Shown here: in pieces, positions 1 to 13,800 of the stretch
Layout: each line of letters starts with the position of its first letter
How positions within the stretch are numbered: position 1 is the first letter of the stretch
Source: Omphiscola glabra
Taxonomy: Eukaryota > Mollusca > Gastropoda > Lymnaeidae
Direction: 5' to 3'
DNA: 64,000 nt
Assembly: GCA_964017045.1 (NCBI GenBank)
Contig: OZ024797.1
Location: forward strand, 18,693,307-18,757,306
The notes under the pieces: model-generated
The model's input: the letters and a program-made list of their open reading frames with translations, nothing else
What the model was told of the DNA's origin: nothing
Databases searched by the model: none
Made by a program: the position numbers and the translations under genes

Positions 1-1443
1 CGGTTTGTGAGAAAACCGGCAATCCACCTGTACATATTGGCAGTTACTCCCATCTTTTGCAATTTCAATAATAGACCGGACCTCCAGACTCGGTCGTATG
101 CTTGCCGGAGGTCGAAAAATACAGCCACTGTATGTGATTTTTTCTGGAGCCCATCTGTTATGGACTGGAGAAGACGGAGCACTTGGTCTACAGGCTGCAT
201 TCCCTTGCGGAAGCCCGCCTGTATTGGACTCAGGCTGTCGGTACTCTCCAGGTACCAGTACAGCCTTTGATTAACCATTCTCTCGGCTACCTTCCCTAGA
301 CACGATGTTAGGGAGATCGGACGGTAGCCGTTAGGGTGATTGAGATTTTTCCCTTCTTTGGGAATAGGGACGATGGTAGCGCTAAGCCAAGCTCTGGGTA
401 GGATTCCAGTTACCCATGATCTGTTTATGATTGACAATAGCTTTGTCTTCGCTATCGGGCCAAGGTTTTTTATCATTTCATTACAGATCTTATCCGGACC
501 TGGTGCCTTGGCGGCGTCGCACTTGTCAATGGCGGTTTGCAACTCAACCATAGTGTAAGGGGCTGTGAATATCTCATCATGCGGTCCCCACCGTTGGGCC
601 TCTTCTCCATGTTTCCGAAGACGGTTAAGGTTCCGGCTCTCTCTGGTCTCTTTCTGCTTCCTGTTAATCCTTGCAAAATGCTTGTTCAAAGCCTCGGCAC
701 TCTTGGCATCTGTGGTAGCCGTGCCAGTAGTCGTTTGCAGAGGACGCAGGTTACGTACCTTTCCCATGCAGGATAGAGAGTCCATCAATCGCCAGACCTT
801 TTTTCCGTCTTTCAGGTCGAGTTTTCCACATGTACCAACCCATTTTTCTTTCTTTGCCCTGTCAACCTCCTTACGGACCTCGGCTGTCAGTTTGTTGTAA
901 GCTGCACGAGCAGCAGCCGTCTTTAACTTTCCAGCTTTGGCCCGTGCTTTCTTTCATTTCAGCCAACCTCTTATTCCAAAAGGGGCGGAACTTGCGGGTC
1001 CCGTTTGTTCTAGGGACTGTTTTTCTTGCCACTGCGAGTATTGCACTCACAAAGTTGCTGTATGCAGCGTCGGTGCTTTCAGAGGCATCGGGAGTCCCAG
1101 CTGACTCCGCGATCATGCTTTCTGTTCTTTCTCGGAACAGGGTCCATTTGGCTTTGCCAAACAGCCAGTGCCTCCTAGCAAACCTTGGCTTTGTCAGCAC
1201 AAGATCTAAAATAATGAGGGTCGGTCGATGGTCACTGCCAACCTCATCTAATACTTCCCACTGTATCTTTGCCTCGAGTTCGGCAGAGACCAGTGTTATG
1301 TCGGGCCGTGACATGGCACTGTTGCCTGTGTGGAGCAGTGTAGGAACACTGTCACTGTTTTGCAATCTGATGAGGTTGGTCGTGAGCTCGACCTCCTCTT
1401 TATCTGTACTATAGAGTATGCTATGTCCAGTATAGGAGTTCAT
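1..1443 (-). mobile_element. Degenerate non-LTR retrotransposon (LINE): endonuclease end plus start of reverse transcriptase
   Basis: Reading on the minus strand from 1443 downwards, one frame gives the end of an apurinic-type endonuclease, with VGSDHRPTLIILDL as its terminal SDH block. It is followed by the linker before the reverse transcriptase. Across frameshifts, the RT start is recognisable: a KAPGPDKI block near 500, PIPKEGKN and YRPISLTSCLGKVAERM near 300-360, QAGFRKG near 210 and the first catalytic block FFDLRQAYDRVW near 115-150. The order EN then RT is that of a jockey-like LINE. The copy is truncated at its 5' end near 1443, where an in-frame stop precedes it, and it runs off the left window edge. 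It is antisense in a LYST intron. Stops and frameshifts show it is dead. Confidence 0.85.
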
Positions 1444-1845
1444 TAAGAATTGTGGCTACTGAATATTATGTTTTATTACATGTGATGTGTGCTTGAGAGT
1501 TTTAGTAGTTGGTGAATGCTCTGGCTGCGCTTGACTTGTTGACGTATTTTTATGCTCCTTGTGACATATTGTCTAGTCTGTTTGTGACGTAAATTTTATT
1601 TGCCTGGCAGTGGTGAATGGAACTTTGTGGAAGTAGGATGTGTTTTATGGAATTTACAGCCAGTGTATATAATTCGATGTTAAAGTAATATTTATTGTGA
1701 TAAATGACTTGAGTTGATTCTGTGCTAGTACGACGTTTTACAACGTGTAAAAAAAACTTGATGAACTAACCAATCTAGTACAAACAGGCGTTGACCCGGG
1801 GGGAATAATATAAATTTTTTAATATATATTTTGTCTATCTTATAG
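1444..1845. other. LYST intron, remainder
   Basis: This is intronic sequence between the LINE and the first visible LYST exon. I see no gene or repeat in it, apart from an AT-rich stretch just before the acceptor. Confidence 0.6.
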
Positions 1846-2013
1846 AGAGGATCAGAAGATGATTTATGGCTGCGTCTCAATTCAGCCCTACAAAGCTGCA
1901 TTCACCTGGAGCCCTGTAAATTGTCAGCTGTCTTTCAAATGTTGCTAAATGTGGCCCTGCCTAGATGTCCTTCCATCCTAGAGTACTCTTATTCACAAAT
2001 TGTTTTAATGTTG
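1846..2013 (+). CDS. LYST: LYST exon 1 (of those visible)
   Basis: The acceptor is tcttatag and the donor gtgagt. It is 56 codons, phase 0 to 0, and encodes a helical stretch ([16 protein letters not shown]...). The acceptor could lie 2 nt later, but the phase-0 reading is the open one. Confidence 0.85.
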
Positions 2014-4836
2014 GTGAGTAATTGACTTTTTCTATCCAATTAAAAAGAGTTTTTACTGTTACATAAAAAACCTTTTGTTTACATTTTCATTACAAGAATT
2101 TAAAGTTGTTTTATATTTTAACATAATATTTTAATAGAAACATTCGGTTAAAATAATAGCACATTCTGCCTGAAAAATATTCATAATATAATCTTTAGAT
2201 GAAGATGTTTTTTTCTCTTCAAATCTTTTACTTCAACAACCTGATAACACCCCCCCCCCCCCCCCTTTTACGTACTACCATAAAAAATAAGCAGCAAAAC
2301 TTTGAATATTATGACTAAGTCTTTGAAATGGTTCACACTGATTTTATGAAAGGAACACATTTTTCTGTCTCATTTTTATTTTCTGGGAAATCTAGAACCT
2401 GAAAGAACGTGAAGATATAGCCGATGAGGATGAAGTGAGGCAACTGCTAAAGCTAGGACTAGATGAAGATGGAGAAAGTATTTTCACAGAACATGGCTAT
2501 GATGGAGATTCAGAATCATCCATCTGTTTTGATTGGAAGAAAGGTGGGTGAAACATTTGTTTTCTTTTTTTTAACTACATCCTTTTAACTTATGGATTTT
2601 CACAATATGAATGGGCTGAATTTCATTGGAAATTTAAAAAAAAAACAACCCACTAAATTTTAGTCTTTTCATAGAATCAATAATAAACCACAACTTTTTT
2701 CTCATAATAAAGGTCTAGAATACAGTTTGCAGAATCAATTGGGCACCTGCAATTATTCATGCCCTTGTTTCCCGGCTGTGTTCCGACTGTTTGTGGAACT
2801 GATGGTGGCTTGTCATAGAGTTGCATCAAGGGGAGTAATTCTTCACACGGTCGCCCTGCGTCTTCTACAGACCCTGAGGTCAAGCAGACGAGCTGTACGA
2901 GCTGTCTGCTCAGAAAACCTGTTGGAAGTTTTAGTTACTGGTTTCAAAGAAGTGTTGATACACTGTCCAGAAAATGGAAAACGTAAGAATTTTTATAAAA
3001 TTACATATTTGTTTTTAAAACATTATTCTTGAGTTATATACATAATAAAACCAGGGGAATCTGTTATTTTTTATCAATTTCTAAAAAAGATCTGGCAGTG
3101 AATGGACGGAGAAAAACGATTGGTTGTAATTTTTTTTTAAAGTTGGAACCATCCTTTTATATAGTTCGTATTCACTGATGGGGAGGTGGGGGTTGTCAAA
3201 TAAATTTGTGGCATACGAGACTCATGGGTGAGGGGTTTGGTAGGAGTGTCAAAGATTATAAAAATATCACCGCAACGTATCGTATTGATCGTGATGGTCA
3301 TATTGTTTTGTCACAGTGAACTAGCTATCTGTGTCAACAGTAATATTTAGACTAGTCGCCCTAGCGACAACTTCACTCACCATCTCCTTTGACTGCTACC
3401 AAGCCTGTGACGTAGTTTTGTTACATAATTTTTTTGTTCGTCTGAACCGCGGCGATTGTGAAAAGAGAGAAAACTAGAAATGGTTTTTAAATAAAATACA
3501 TTATTCAATTGTTCTGCACTGGAATATTTGGATTTGGACATATTTTATAAGATCTAGTCAGCGGCATTTAAAAATATTTTTAGAACTCGCAAAGCAGCTC
3601 TGTCCCCTCAACGATTTTTAATACCAAATTGGATTTGGAATCACAATTTTTTTCCCATTAATGAGGGTGGGGGAAGGTTGGTTCCGCCGAGCGAAATAAT
3701 GACGTCACAGCACGGAAAGACGTGTTGGTGGACTACAGTGTTTTGTGACTACCAGTATGTCATGTTAGATATTACCACTACAGCTATCTCTTTATGAAAA
3801 CACAAAGCATTAGTACTATAACTGCGAAACATTGTAGTGATATCTTTATATCCTTAATAATGTGATGTTGTCCAGTTGTATTTTCACAAATGAACTCGCT
3901 AGCTATACTTTAGTAGTAGAGAAATTACAGTAATGTTTAGTTCACTGAATTTTCAGCACGTGTGTGATGTATATTTCGTTGAGCTACGCCAGTGGTTCTA
4001 AAATTATTAGGTTTTCACCAGGCTCCCTGTGTGAAATTCTTACAAGTGCACTTCGAAATAAGTTCCTTTCTAAAGACGATTTTCGAGCCTGGGCTGACTG
4101 AATCACTTGGGGTGAAAACCCGTGTCACAATTTGTTTACTGTAACAATAGTAACATCATAATATATAGTGGGTTTTGTTAATTTTGTATTATTGTTATTG
4201 GGGGGGGGGGGGTAAAAAAAAAGTACCTGTTAAACAGTGGGGGAGGGGGTTACATAATTTGACTTTTATGGGTACCGGTACGTGCTATATAGATAGCCCC
4301 TCCTTGCGTTTGTTTGCTTTGTATGACATAATTGTATGACATAATTATCTCTTACGCCGCTTTCCATTTTTTGACGCCAGCTTAACTCGATTCCACTGAA
4401 CACGCTACACGAGTAGTTATCATAGACATAATGTAGGCTGTATTTTTATTTATTTACTATTAAGATACTGTATTGTACGATTTTGAGACGATATTGTACG
4501 ATTTTAGGAGTTTGAGGGTAAATAGGTCTGTATTAATAATTAAAATTTTCAAAAACAAAAACAAAAAATTTTTCAAGAAAAATCCCTAATGAAAATTCCT
4601 TGTATTTTTAAATAGAATCTACACTTCAGGAGATTATACTGTCTCTTGTGCAAGTGATTGCTCAAAGTGAAATCTCATCATCAGAGCTCAAGCAGTATCT
4701 CAGACTATTTCAGGACAATACTGAAACAACAGTAGGTGCACATTTTAATTGTTACTTTAAAATATGCTATTTATTCTGGTAGTCTCACAATACAAGAAAA
4801 GAGACCTGATTCTTTCTAAGAGTGTAAAAAACAAAA

Positions 4837-4893
<57 letters not shown>

Positions 4894-7800
4894 GGGGGGG
4901 GGGGGGGGGGAATATTTTAAAGACATAGAAAATCTGTTCTATATTTTTAAAAGTCTTTTTGTTGATTAAACATGCTACATATGAGAAATAAATTTTCTGA
5001 AAATCTTCAACTACACACAAAGCCAAAATGTTTATTTTACTTTCTTTTGTAGAACTCCCTGCTTTCAACACTTCTATCTGTCATTGAGGAGAGTCCAGTG
5101 ATGCCAACATCAGTAGCTATATTTCCTGTGAAAAGACACGCAGCTATTCAAGAAGAAAATGCAACTTCTAATTCAGGTAATTAAACTTTTCAATACTGGT
5201 TTATCCTCCCTCCATGCACTAAAGTTTGTATTGACTTCATGTCATTTTACTTAAATTTGTTGTGTAAAAGTAGTATTAAAATATTTTACTTGTTTGTCAT
5301 ATTGCTTAAACTTGTTTTGTAATAATAGATATTAAAATATTGTACTTGGTTGTTATTTTGAAACAGGCAATTCAGAATCAGTTAGAGAACAGGAAGTTTG
5401 GCAACACACAGCTATTGTATCTGGTATTCCATGGCCTCCATGTAGTAAAGTTATAGTAACTTCATGTCATTTTATTTAAACTTGTTTATGTAAAAATTAG
5501 TTTTAAAATGTTGTTTTTGGTTTTAATTTTGAAACAGACAATTCAGATTCAGTCGGAGAACAGGAAGTTTGGAAGCACACAGCTATTGAGCTTGATGTAT
5601 CTGGTATTCCATGGCCTCCCTGCCAAACAGGCTTTACGATAGCCCTCTGGATGTGTGTGGACCAGTTTGTCTGTGTAAACCAAACTGGGTCCAAAAAGTC
5701 TGGCCAGGATAGGAGTAAGTAGTTGTAAATGTTATCCTAAACTAAATTTTAATGAAATTGCTGTATTTTAAAGGATTTAATATTTAATATCATAATTCTC
5801 TTCTTAACTGGTTAACTACCATAAGCTCCCTGTAGCGCCAAACATTCCTTCTATCATGACCATGAGCAGCTGTGAGCATCATGGTTTGTTTCATAGCACA
5901 TTTATTTATTTATTTAGTCTTACTTTTGTTTCCAGATTTAAATCTATCAACAGGAAGTTAATTAAAACCACATGGGACAATCAGAATGTAAACAAAAAAT
6001 GAGAAAGAAAAGCGTATTTTTTGTAATATTTATCATATTTTGAGGGTAGTTAGCAAGTATTTTTCATGGCAACTAGCAATAACCCGATAAGGTTACCAAA
6101 AGCAAACATGCTGTTAATAAATTGGAAATATGTTTATTCAAATGTGGATTTGTTTACATTTGGTAACCTTTTCTAATTTGGTGTAGGTTTTATTTCATAC
6201 ATTATTAGAAGTGTAAATAATTAAATAATAATTAAGTGTTTTGGAAATTCTCAACTTGAAGGTAAGTTGGCACATTTTTATAAATTTTGAATGCTTTTCT
6301 TTTGTAAATAATAATTTAACAATATTAACACAAAATTTTTTTTTAGATTTATCTTAAAAAGAAAATTCATTTATCTATAAAATGGTATATTACTTATAAA
6401 AATTTGTTAATAATTAAGAAAATGGCAACCGACTTTGTACTTAACCCTGCATGTAGGAAAATGTGACCTACATTTAAATTTTAATTCAGCCTCACACGGT
6501 TTTTCAATGTGGTAGCCATTCAGTTAAATTTGCTTTTTCTGTACATGTCATCAAAGTCATAATCATCCTGTAATAGAAACAAATAATTTGAAAAGAAATA
6601 GATTTTGCCATTGGTCAAGAAAAAATAACTTGCAATTTTGTAATCCTTACTCCTTGAAAAAAAAAAGTAAATGCCATAATTTTCCAGGGGATAAAACTTA
6701 CCCAGTGAACGAAAAGCGACCCTTTTCCAATCCACGTTTACAACTGTCTGAGTGTTTACTTGTTGTTGCTATTGGTAACAAGGACAAGATGTTTGAGGTC
6801 TGGGTCCATCCTAGAACTGCTTCTCTTATTTGCAGGTAATTTGTTTCAGTGGTAATCATATTGTTGTCAAGGATTTCTTGATACTATACAAATGTAATTT
6901 ACATATTAGATGATCACGATGAATATCGTAAAATTAATTATTTTTTTATTGAAATTTTACATTTGGTTTCTTTAATAGTGTCCCACGTTGTGTTCATAAG
7001 ATTTAATCAAAATTAAATGAAAAAAAACACCATAAAAAATATTCATTGTACATCATTAACTATTACTTGTAGTCTATGTTAATGTCTTACCAGTTGAGAG
7101 TCTCTTTCCATGAGTCAAACACTGGCTAAGTAACGGTCTAACTCTATGTAGTACACCCACAGAGTGGCTGGAGAAATCTGAGTAGAACTAACTAAAATAT
7201 GGGGTTTATATCATAGCTTTGTCAAATGAGCTACTTAATAAGTTACGTATCTTGTGACATCCGTTTTGCTATCCTATCAATCAATAGCCTCACCCCATTT
7301 CTTGACGGTACAGTAAATTTACAGTTAATTGTAATATTAATTGAAGCTATTCTAGCCAAAGCGTTAATATATTTCTAGACTGACCACAGGAACTGCAGAG
7401 GTTACAGTTCTTAAATATGTTTCCTTTGACCACTTGCTGACACCTGGCAGATGGCAGTTGCTTGTAATTTCCTACATAGATATTCTGGATGGGAGCACGT
7501 TTGTAGGAAAGGTATAATTTAAATGATTTTATTAGCAATTAAATAAAACCTTTAAATCTTTATTTAAGAAATTTTAAAACATTTCCTTTTTAAATTCTGT
7601 GAGAAAAGATAGTCACAAACTTAAATTGTCATCAAATTCAATCTTGATTGATTTAATAAAATGCTTCAATTAAAGAATCCTACAATTCTGAAACATCCAC
7701 AAAGTATGAAATAAAATGTGCATGTAATTCAGTTGTGAAATTGATCTCCTTTAAAGTTGAATTTGCTTGTTGATGGCTGGCTGAAGAAGGATGTAATACT

Positions 7801-10800
7801 AGACCACCCAGCCTCTCTAACTAGACAGCAAAAATTCACTCGACCTTCCCTATGTCTTGGTGATGCTCGTCACAGTCCCGCTAAAATTCATACTGGTACC
7901 TGGAGATTGGGCACTTTGAGGTTATTTAGAGGTTTGCAACAATTTTGTATGGACATAAAGTGTCCTGTGTAATAGTATATCTTTAAAATGTTCTTTAACA
8001 ATTATATATAATGCTAATTAGGTATACAATTTTTGATGCAAATACATTAAATGAAATTAGTATACATGTATTTGTTATTTAGTTACCAAATGTTTAATGC
8101 ATATTCATTTGTAAAAATCTCACTGTTTACAGATACTTCATTGAGTGGTGACTTTTGGTTCCACTTGTACTGTGTGGGTCCTAACTGTGAGGGTATAGGA
8201 AAGTGTGACTGTGGTGAGCTCCAGGCTTGCTACACTCCTGCTATGCTGAAACATATGGTGGATGTTGCACATTTGAACTGGGATGTGATGGTTGGTGCAG
8301 CTCAACTGCCAGATATAGATACAGCCAGGGTAAGTTTTTAAATTAAAATTATTTTTACAAACATATTTCTTATTTTAAAAAAAGAATTATTTGTAATAAA
8401 ATTGTAAGTTATGTTGTTAAAATTTTCAATCTATCATACTGTCGTGTTCTCCTGCAGGCAAGTGAGCTCCTTGTCTACAGAGTGTGCCACTCAGGGGTTT
8501 ATGCAAAGATGGTCCTGCCTCTGACGCCACCTTCTTCAAATTCAGATGACCTTGGCCTTGTCCCACCATCAGGATCACAGTCTGACCTACTGACCCAAAA
8601 ACCAGTTGTTGTGAAAGCCAATCTAAGGGGAAAGGTGAAGGTCAGATATATGAACACTCTGGAGAAAGCTGTGGAACAGGCTGGTGGTGTTGAGGCAGTT
8701 TTATTTCTAGTGGCTAAAGTAAGCATGACTTATCTACTAAAACTACTTTCTTGTTTGTTTTTTCAAATGAATTTATTGTGATGTAAGAAAATATTAGTGC
8801 AAATAATGTAGTGTTTATAAAAACTGTCAAGCTGAAAAGGTGATAGAAATTTCCAAATGTGCAATAACTGTTAGGTTTGTTTAATTTATTTTAGATCTTT
8901 GAAGACAGCATGAAAGCTGTAGATAAAGGAGGCAGCCTAGAAGTGGCAGAGCATCTGCAAAGTAAAGTGACCCACATCTTGTTCCAGCTAATTCACCGGT
9001 TTCCTGCTTTAGCCCAGTCCTTTAATGAAGCTAAGGGCTATACCATGCTAACAAAGGTGTTAACAAGCTCAAAGAGCATTGTAGGATTCCATTTGTTAAA
9101 GGTGTGTTCTTAAATTACATTAAGGCAATGAAAGGCTTATATAATGTTACTTGAGATATATATACCTCCTTAGTCAGAGTTTATTTTTAGCATTATTTAA
9201 GGCCAGATAAATGGAGATTGAACATATTTCATGTTTGTTTTTTTTAAGCCTTAGTTACTGAAAGTTAATTCCAATGTGTCTATGTCATATTCATTTGAGC
9301 TTGGATGTGAGATGGAAGTTTCCCATAATTTTGAATGCACATTAGTAATTTTTAATGCTGTTTTACTGCATTTTAGTTAATTTTATCGCATTGCTCTATT
9401 AGTGATACAAAAACTTTTATATTGACTGACATTGTTTTTAAGGTACTCTTGGATGCTTGCACCACAGAAACACTATTCAAGACCAGCCCCAGCTCACCTC
9501 AGCCTGTCTTGAGAAGCAACCCAGAGGCTGTGATTAGAGATATAGACATACTCACCCAACTTTTATTGCATTGGAGGATCTGGCACAGGGGATGCGACCA
9601 GGTCACTGTAACATTGTTTGCTGCTCTCGAGGCCCTGGTCAGTCCTAACCATCCTCATCGTAAATTTAACATCAAGCAGATGTTGGCTGGTGGAGTCATC
9701 AACAAAATCTTCAGTATTTACCTTGTATGTATTCAATTCTGTATTTTAACATCACTATTAACTACACTTTAGTATTTACCTGCATAAATTCAGTTCAGTA
9801 ATTTAACATTGCTATTAATTTTAAATTAAGAATAAAATTTAATTGATTTTTTAAATATCAATCTCATTTTTAGAAATAGCTTAATTAAACCCTATGTTTG
9901 CATTCTCCTTAGTAACATAATTTTCCAATTTAGCTTAAAATAATCACAAATTATTTATCTTAATACCTATGAAAGAAAACAGTTTTATCTGTCTAATGTT
10001 TTCCTATACAATGGTATTGGTCAGTTATAATGCTTGATGTCCTTTGCCTTTCCAGGAAAGAATCCAGGATAGCCAGCAATCCCTCTCAGTGTCTGTGAGT
10101 CAATCAGCTTCCATTGTGATCACAAGCCTGTTGGGCTCACCACCTGACCTGCATTTGTTGATGCCTGTCATGGATTTCTTGCTTCTTGTCCACCCAGCAC
10201 CCAGCGGTTTCATAAATTTTAACCCAAATTATTTCTACTTTAAGTTGTGGTGGGGTGAGTCAACAATCGCTACACTATCACTGCCCACTGTTTTAAAATA
10301 AAATGTTATTTGACTTTAAACTTCAGATCTTTTCTAATTCTTCTTCCTGTCCAACCCTAAATTCTTTGCCTCTGATTTAAATTGAAATTTTTTCCCAGTG
10401 AACAATTGATGGCTCATAGACTATATTAGTTTTGTACTGGTTTGTTAGCCCTGTTTATATATAACAACATATTTTTTAAAAAATAATTTTTTAAAGCGAT
10501 AATAAACCCTACAAATATGTTTTTAATGAAAGTTATATAATTTCAATTGTGCTTTTTAAAAAAAAATTAAGATGGTGAGCGACCACGATCATTTAGCTCT
10601 GACCAGAAGAAAATGAAGATAAAATCTACACGCACAATTAGTGAAAAATCTGACGCTACTGTGGAACAAAGTAGAGAGGTTACAACCGGTAAAGATTTTA
10701 TTTTTCTATGTATTTTATTTTACCAACAAAAAATTTAAAATGTGCAAGTATCCAATTGTATAATTTATTTATGTTTTATTAAATTCCTTTCATCTGTCAT

Positions 10801-13800
10801 TAACTTTTTTATAAGGGTTTCTAATAGATTTTAAATTTTAACTGCAGGGCCAAAACTTGTCTCTGTGCACGATTCTACCAAATTTGACCCTACCTTATCA
10901 CTCAAGAGTCTGGAAGCAGACAACCTGGACAACTCTCAGGATGAGAATGAAGAATTCAAATTTCCTCCCTTGAAGCCTGCCAACCCCAACTCTGAACAAA
11001 CATTGGACATGGATGCTGACTATGAAGAAAGTGATACCAGCTGGAGGCTGAAGAAGAAATTCACATCCTCCAGAGTCACAGATGCAGCGACATCCATCAG
11101 TTCAGTTCAAAATTTAGACACCTCTGACCTTTCAAGCAGCAGTCATGACTCCCATGATGATGCCGATTTGAAAGATTTAAAAGCTAGATCTGTCCTGGAG
11201 CAAAAAGACTTGAACAGTTCCTTAAGTGTCAGCCAGCCGTCTGGAAAGAGAAAAAAGAAAAGCTCACCTAGAAGGAAGCTGGTTTATGCAAGCTCAGATA
11301 AAGAATCAAGTGTGGGGGACTCTGTCAAGATGGGGATGGAATTAAATGCAGACAAAAATGAAATCGATAGTCTGAGGAAACATAAGAGAGGCCACTCTGG
11401 CAAGGAAAGGGTGATGGTGAACACCCATATCTTGCTCAGTGACTCATCCCATCTTGAGGAGGAAGTTGACCAGGGACTGATGAAGCTTTGTATAAGTATG
11501 TGGACTGTTAGGGAAATCTTAATTCACAAATGCCTGTAATTCAGGAAATTAACATGAAATTTATATTGTGTTTGGCAACAGATGTGCATTAAGCAAATTT
11601 TAAATAAAGGATGTTTTAAAATCATGATTGCATTTCTTAGAATTAACAAATCTTTGGGATTTTCCTAAGAAACGATTTTCTATCTAGAACAGGAGTTCTT
11701 AACCTTTTTTGGTTCCTTCTTAAATTTTTTTGGTTCCATTGAATCCTTTAGCCAGTCAGATGAGGGCCACATCTCTTCCCCCCCCCCTTCCCCCACACAC
11801 TCCTCTTATAAAAAAATTGCAAAGGAAATTCCCTAACCTCTTATCACCTACCCCCAAGAGGTCCATGCAACACATGTTAAGAACCCTTGATCTAGAATGA
11901 AAATATTACAAATAAAAGCTATGCCTTTCTATATCTAACCTATGCAAAATTAAAAAAAACAACTAATGATAAATAAATTGAACATTCAGAGAACATTTAG
12001 CAATCTGTTTTAATAGTTTGGCAAATTAAATTAACAGTTTTTTTAGACCCCTGTTATGTATATACATGTTGATATCATGATTTAATAGGTGACTTTTGAT
12101 TTTATTGTAATTTTGTTTGAAAACAGGTTTAATAGAATATCTGACAGACATCATAAGTGGGTACCCTGAGCCGTCACTTGATAATGTCTTCAGTAAGGTG
12201 GTCAGTCCAAAGAGCATGCTTGTGTTGGCCAAGAACCCATCAAGTGGCATGAGATTGGCAGTCATGAAGGTTAGAATATTAGCTGTACTACTTGAATCAC
12301 ATTTAACATTTAAGTAACTTTTGATTCACAATCAGAAGTTGGAAATATGGCAGACAAGGTACAGGAAAACCTGAAAAAAAGATGCAACAAAATAATGAAT
12401 GAGTCTGCAAGAAGCCTTCTTCAGTGAACAGTACAGTAACTGAAATATAACATTATAAACTTAGATGAAATGTTACATCCAAGAGGATAGCAAGAGAAAT
12501 GTAGACCATTAGTATGTAAGAGAGTTTATATAGGAAAAGGGGGAAAGAAGAGAGGAAAAGTAAGTATACAGCGATTGGTTGTAAAAAGGAGAGTGCAGAG
12601 AAAAGATGGGGGAACACGACATTCATGCCATGCAGTGTCAAGGTCCCATAGATGTGGATCAAATTGTTCTCTAAGTTTACTCTCGTATGTATGTAGAAAA
12701 AAAATGACTAATGCATAAGGCCCTGGAGCCTGTGTGGTCGATTCTATTGAAGTGAGTTGCTATAGGACATTGTTTATCTTGCACACTGTTGCGAATGTGC
12801 TCAGTGCATCTGAGTCTATATTAACTCTCTTACCTACTAAGGGTCTACTTCAGTCCTCTTGTTCTCCTCTTTGATAAAACATTTCAGCAAAGTTTTTATT
12901 TTTAAAAATTTTTTGAACTCTTGTTTGCACTGCTTTTTAAAAACATATTTCCTTCTACCTAACCTAATTGCAGTCTCCTTCTCCCCCTCCCCCAATCATA
13001 AGTTTTCTTGTTATGATTTTGAGAACACTTCAGTAAATTAAAAAAAAAAACTACTGAGTAAAGTTAAAAAATCCTATTGCATTGATTTTCTTTGTTAGTT
13101 TTACCTCTTTAAATATTTTATGGATCTATGCAAACTTTTTTTTTAAACAGCTCCTTGGCACCTATCTTTCAAAGGCTCCACCTAGCTTGATTGATGCTTT
13201 CATGAAAATGGATGGATTTTATCTTTTGGCTAATCAGCTTCGATCTTTCCCAGTCAATATCCACCATATGGAAAGTGCTATGTCAATTTTGCTCAAACAG
13301 GACTTTGTGTTTGACGGCAAGTAAGTGATACCAAGTTGTAATGTACCATATTTCTGTTTTTGTGGCATATACATTGTTGGAGAGAAAAAAGTGACATTAA
13401 AAAAAAATGTATATGTTAAACTTATAGCTATTAATATAAAAATATATATGTTGAGAAAGAAATTAAATTTATTTTGTAAATTAAAAAAGTCCATTCATTA
13501 TCCGGAAGTTAAATGAATAAAAATAATTGTTGAAATAATTGAAGCACAAAGAGAAGAGAAATTATTGAATGTGAATCATCTTCTTTACAGCTTTATGGTT
13601 GGTGACTTGGGAGAGCTTTCTACAATACAACAAGTGGCTCCCGTTCTGTTTTTGTCTCTCCTGGAAAGTACAGTATCTGATCCCAAGCTTTGTAGGAACT
13701 CCCTCACACTGTTGTCTCAGGTAATCAGTCTTGTTGGGGACAGGTTTTATTGTCAAGTTGAAATAATGAAAATGTATGAGCAGTCCATTATAGTTTTACT

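Noticed and set aside
871..1414. Long plus frame opposite the LINE endonuclease
   Set aside because: The minus strand carries the conserved endonuclease and RT blocks; the plus frame is a shadow.
3180..4290. Possible DNA transposon with G-rich ends in the LYST intron
   Set aside because: G-rich patches occur at both ends, but I could not align them as inverted repeats or find a target duplication.
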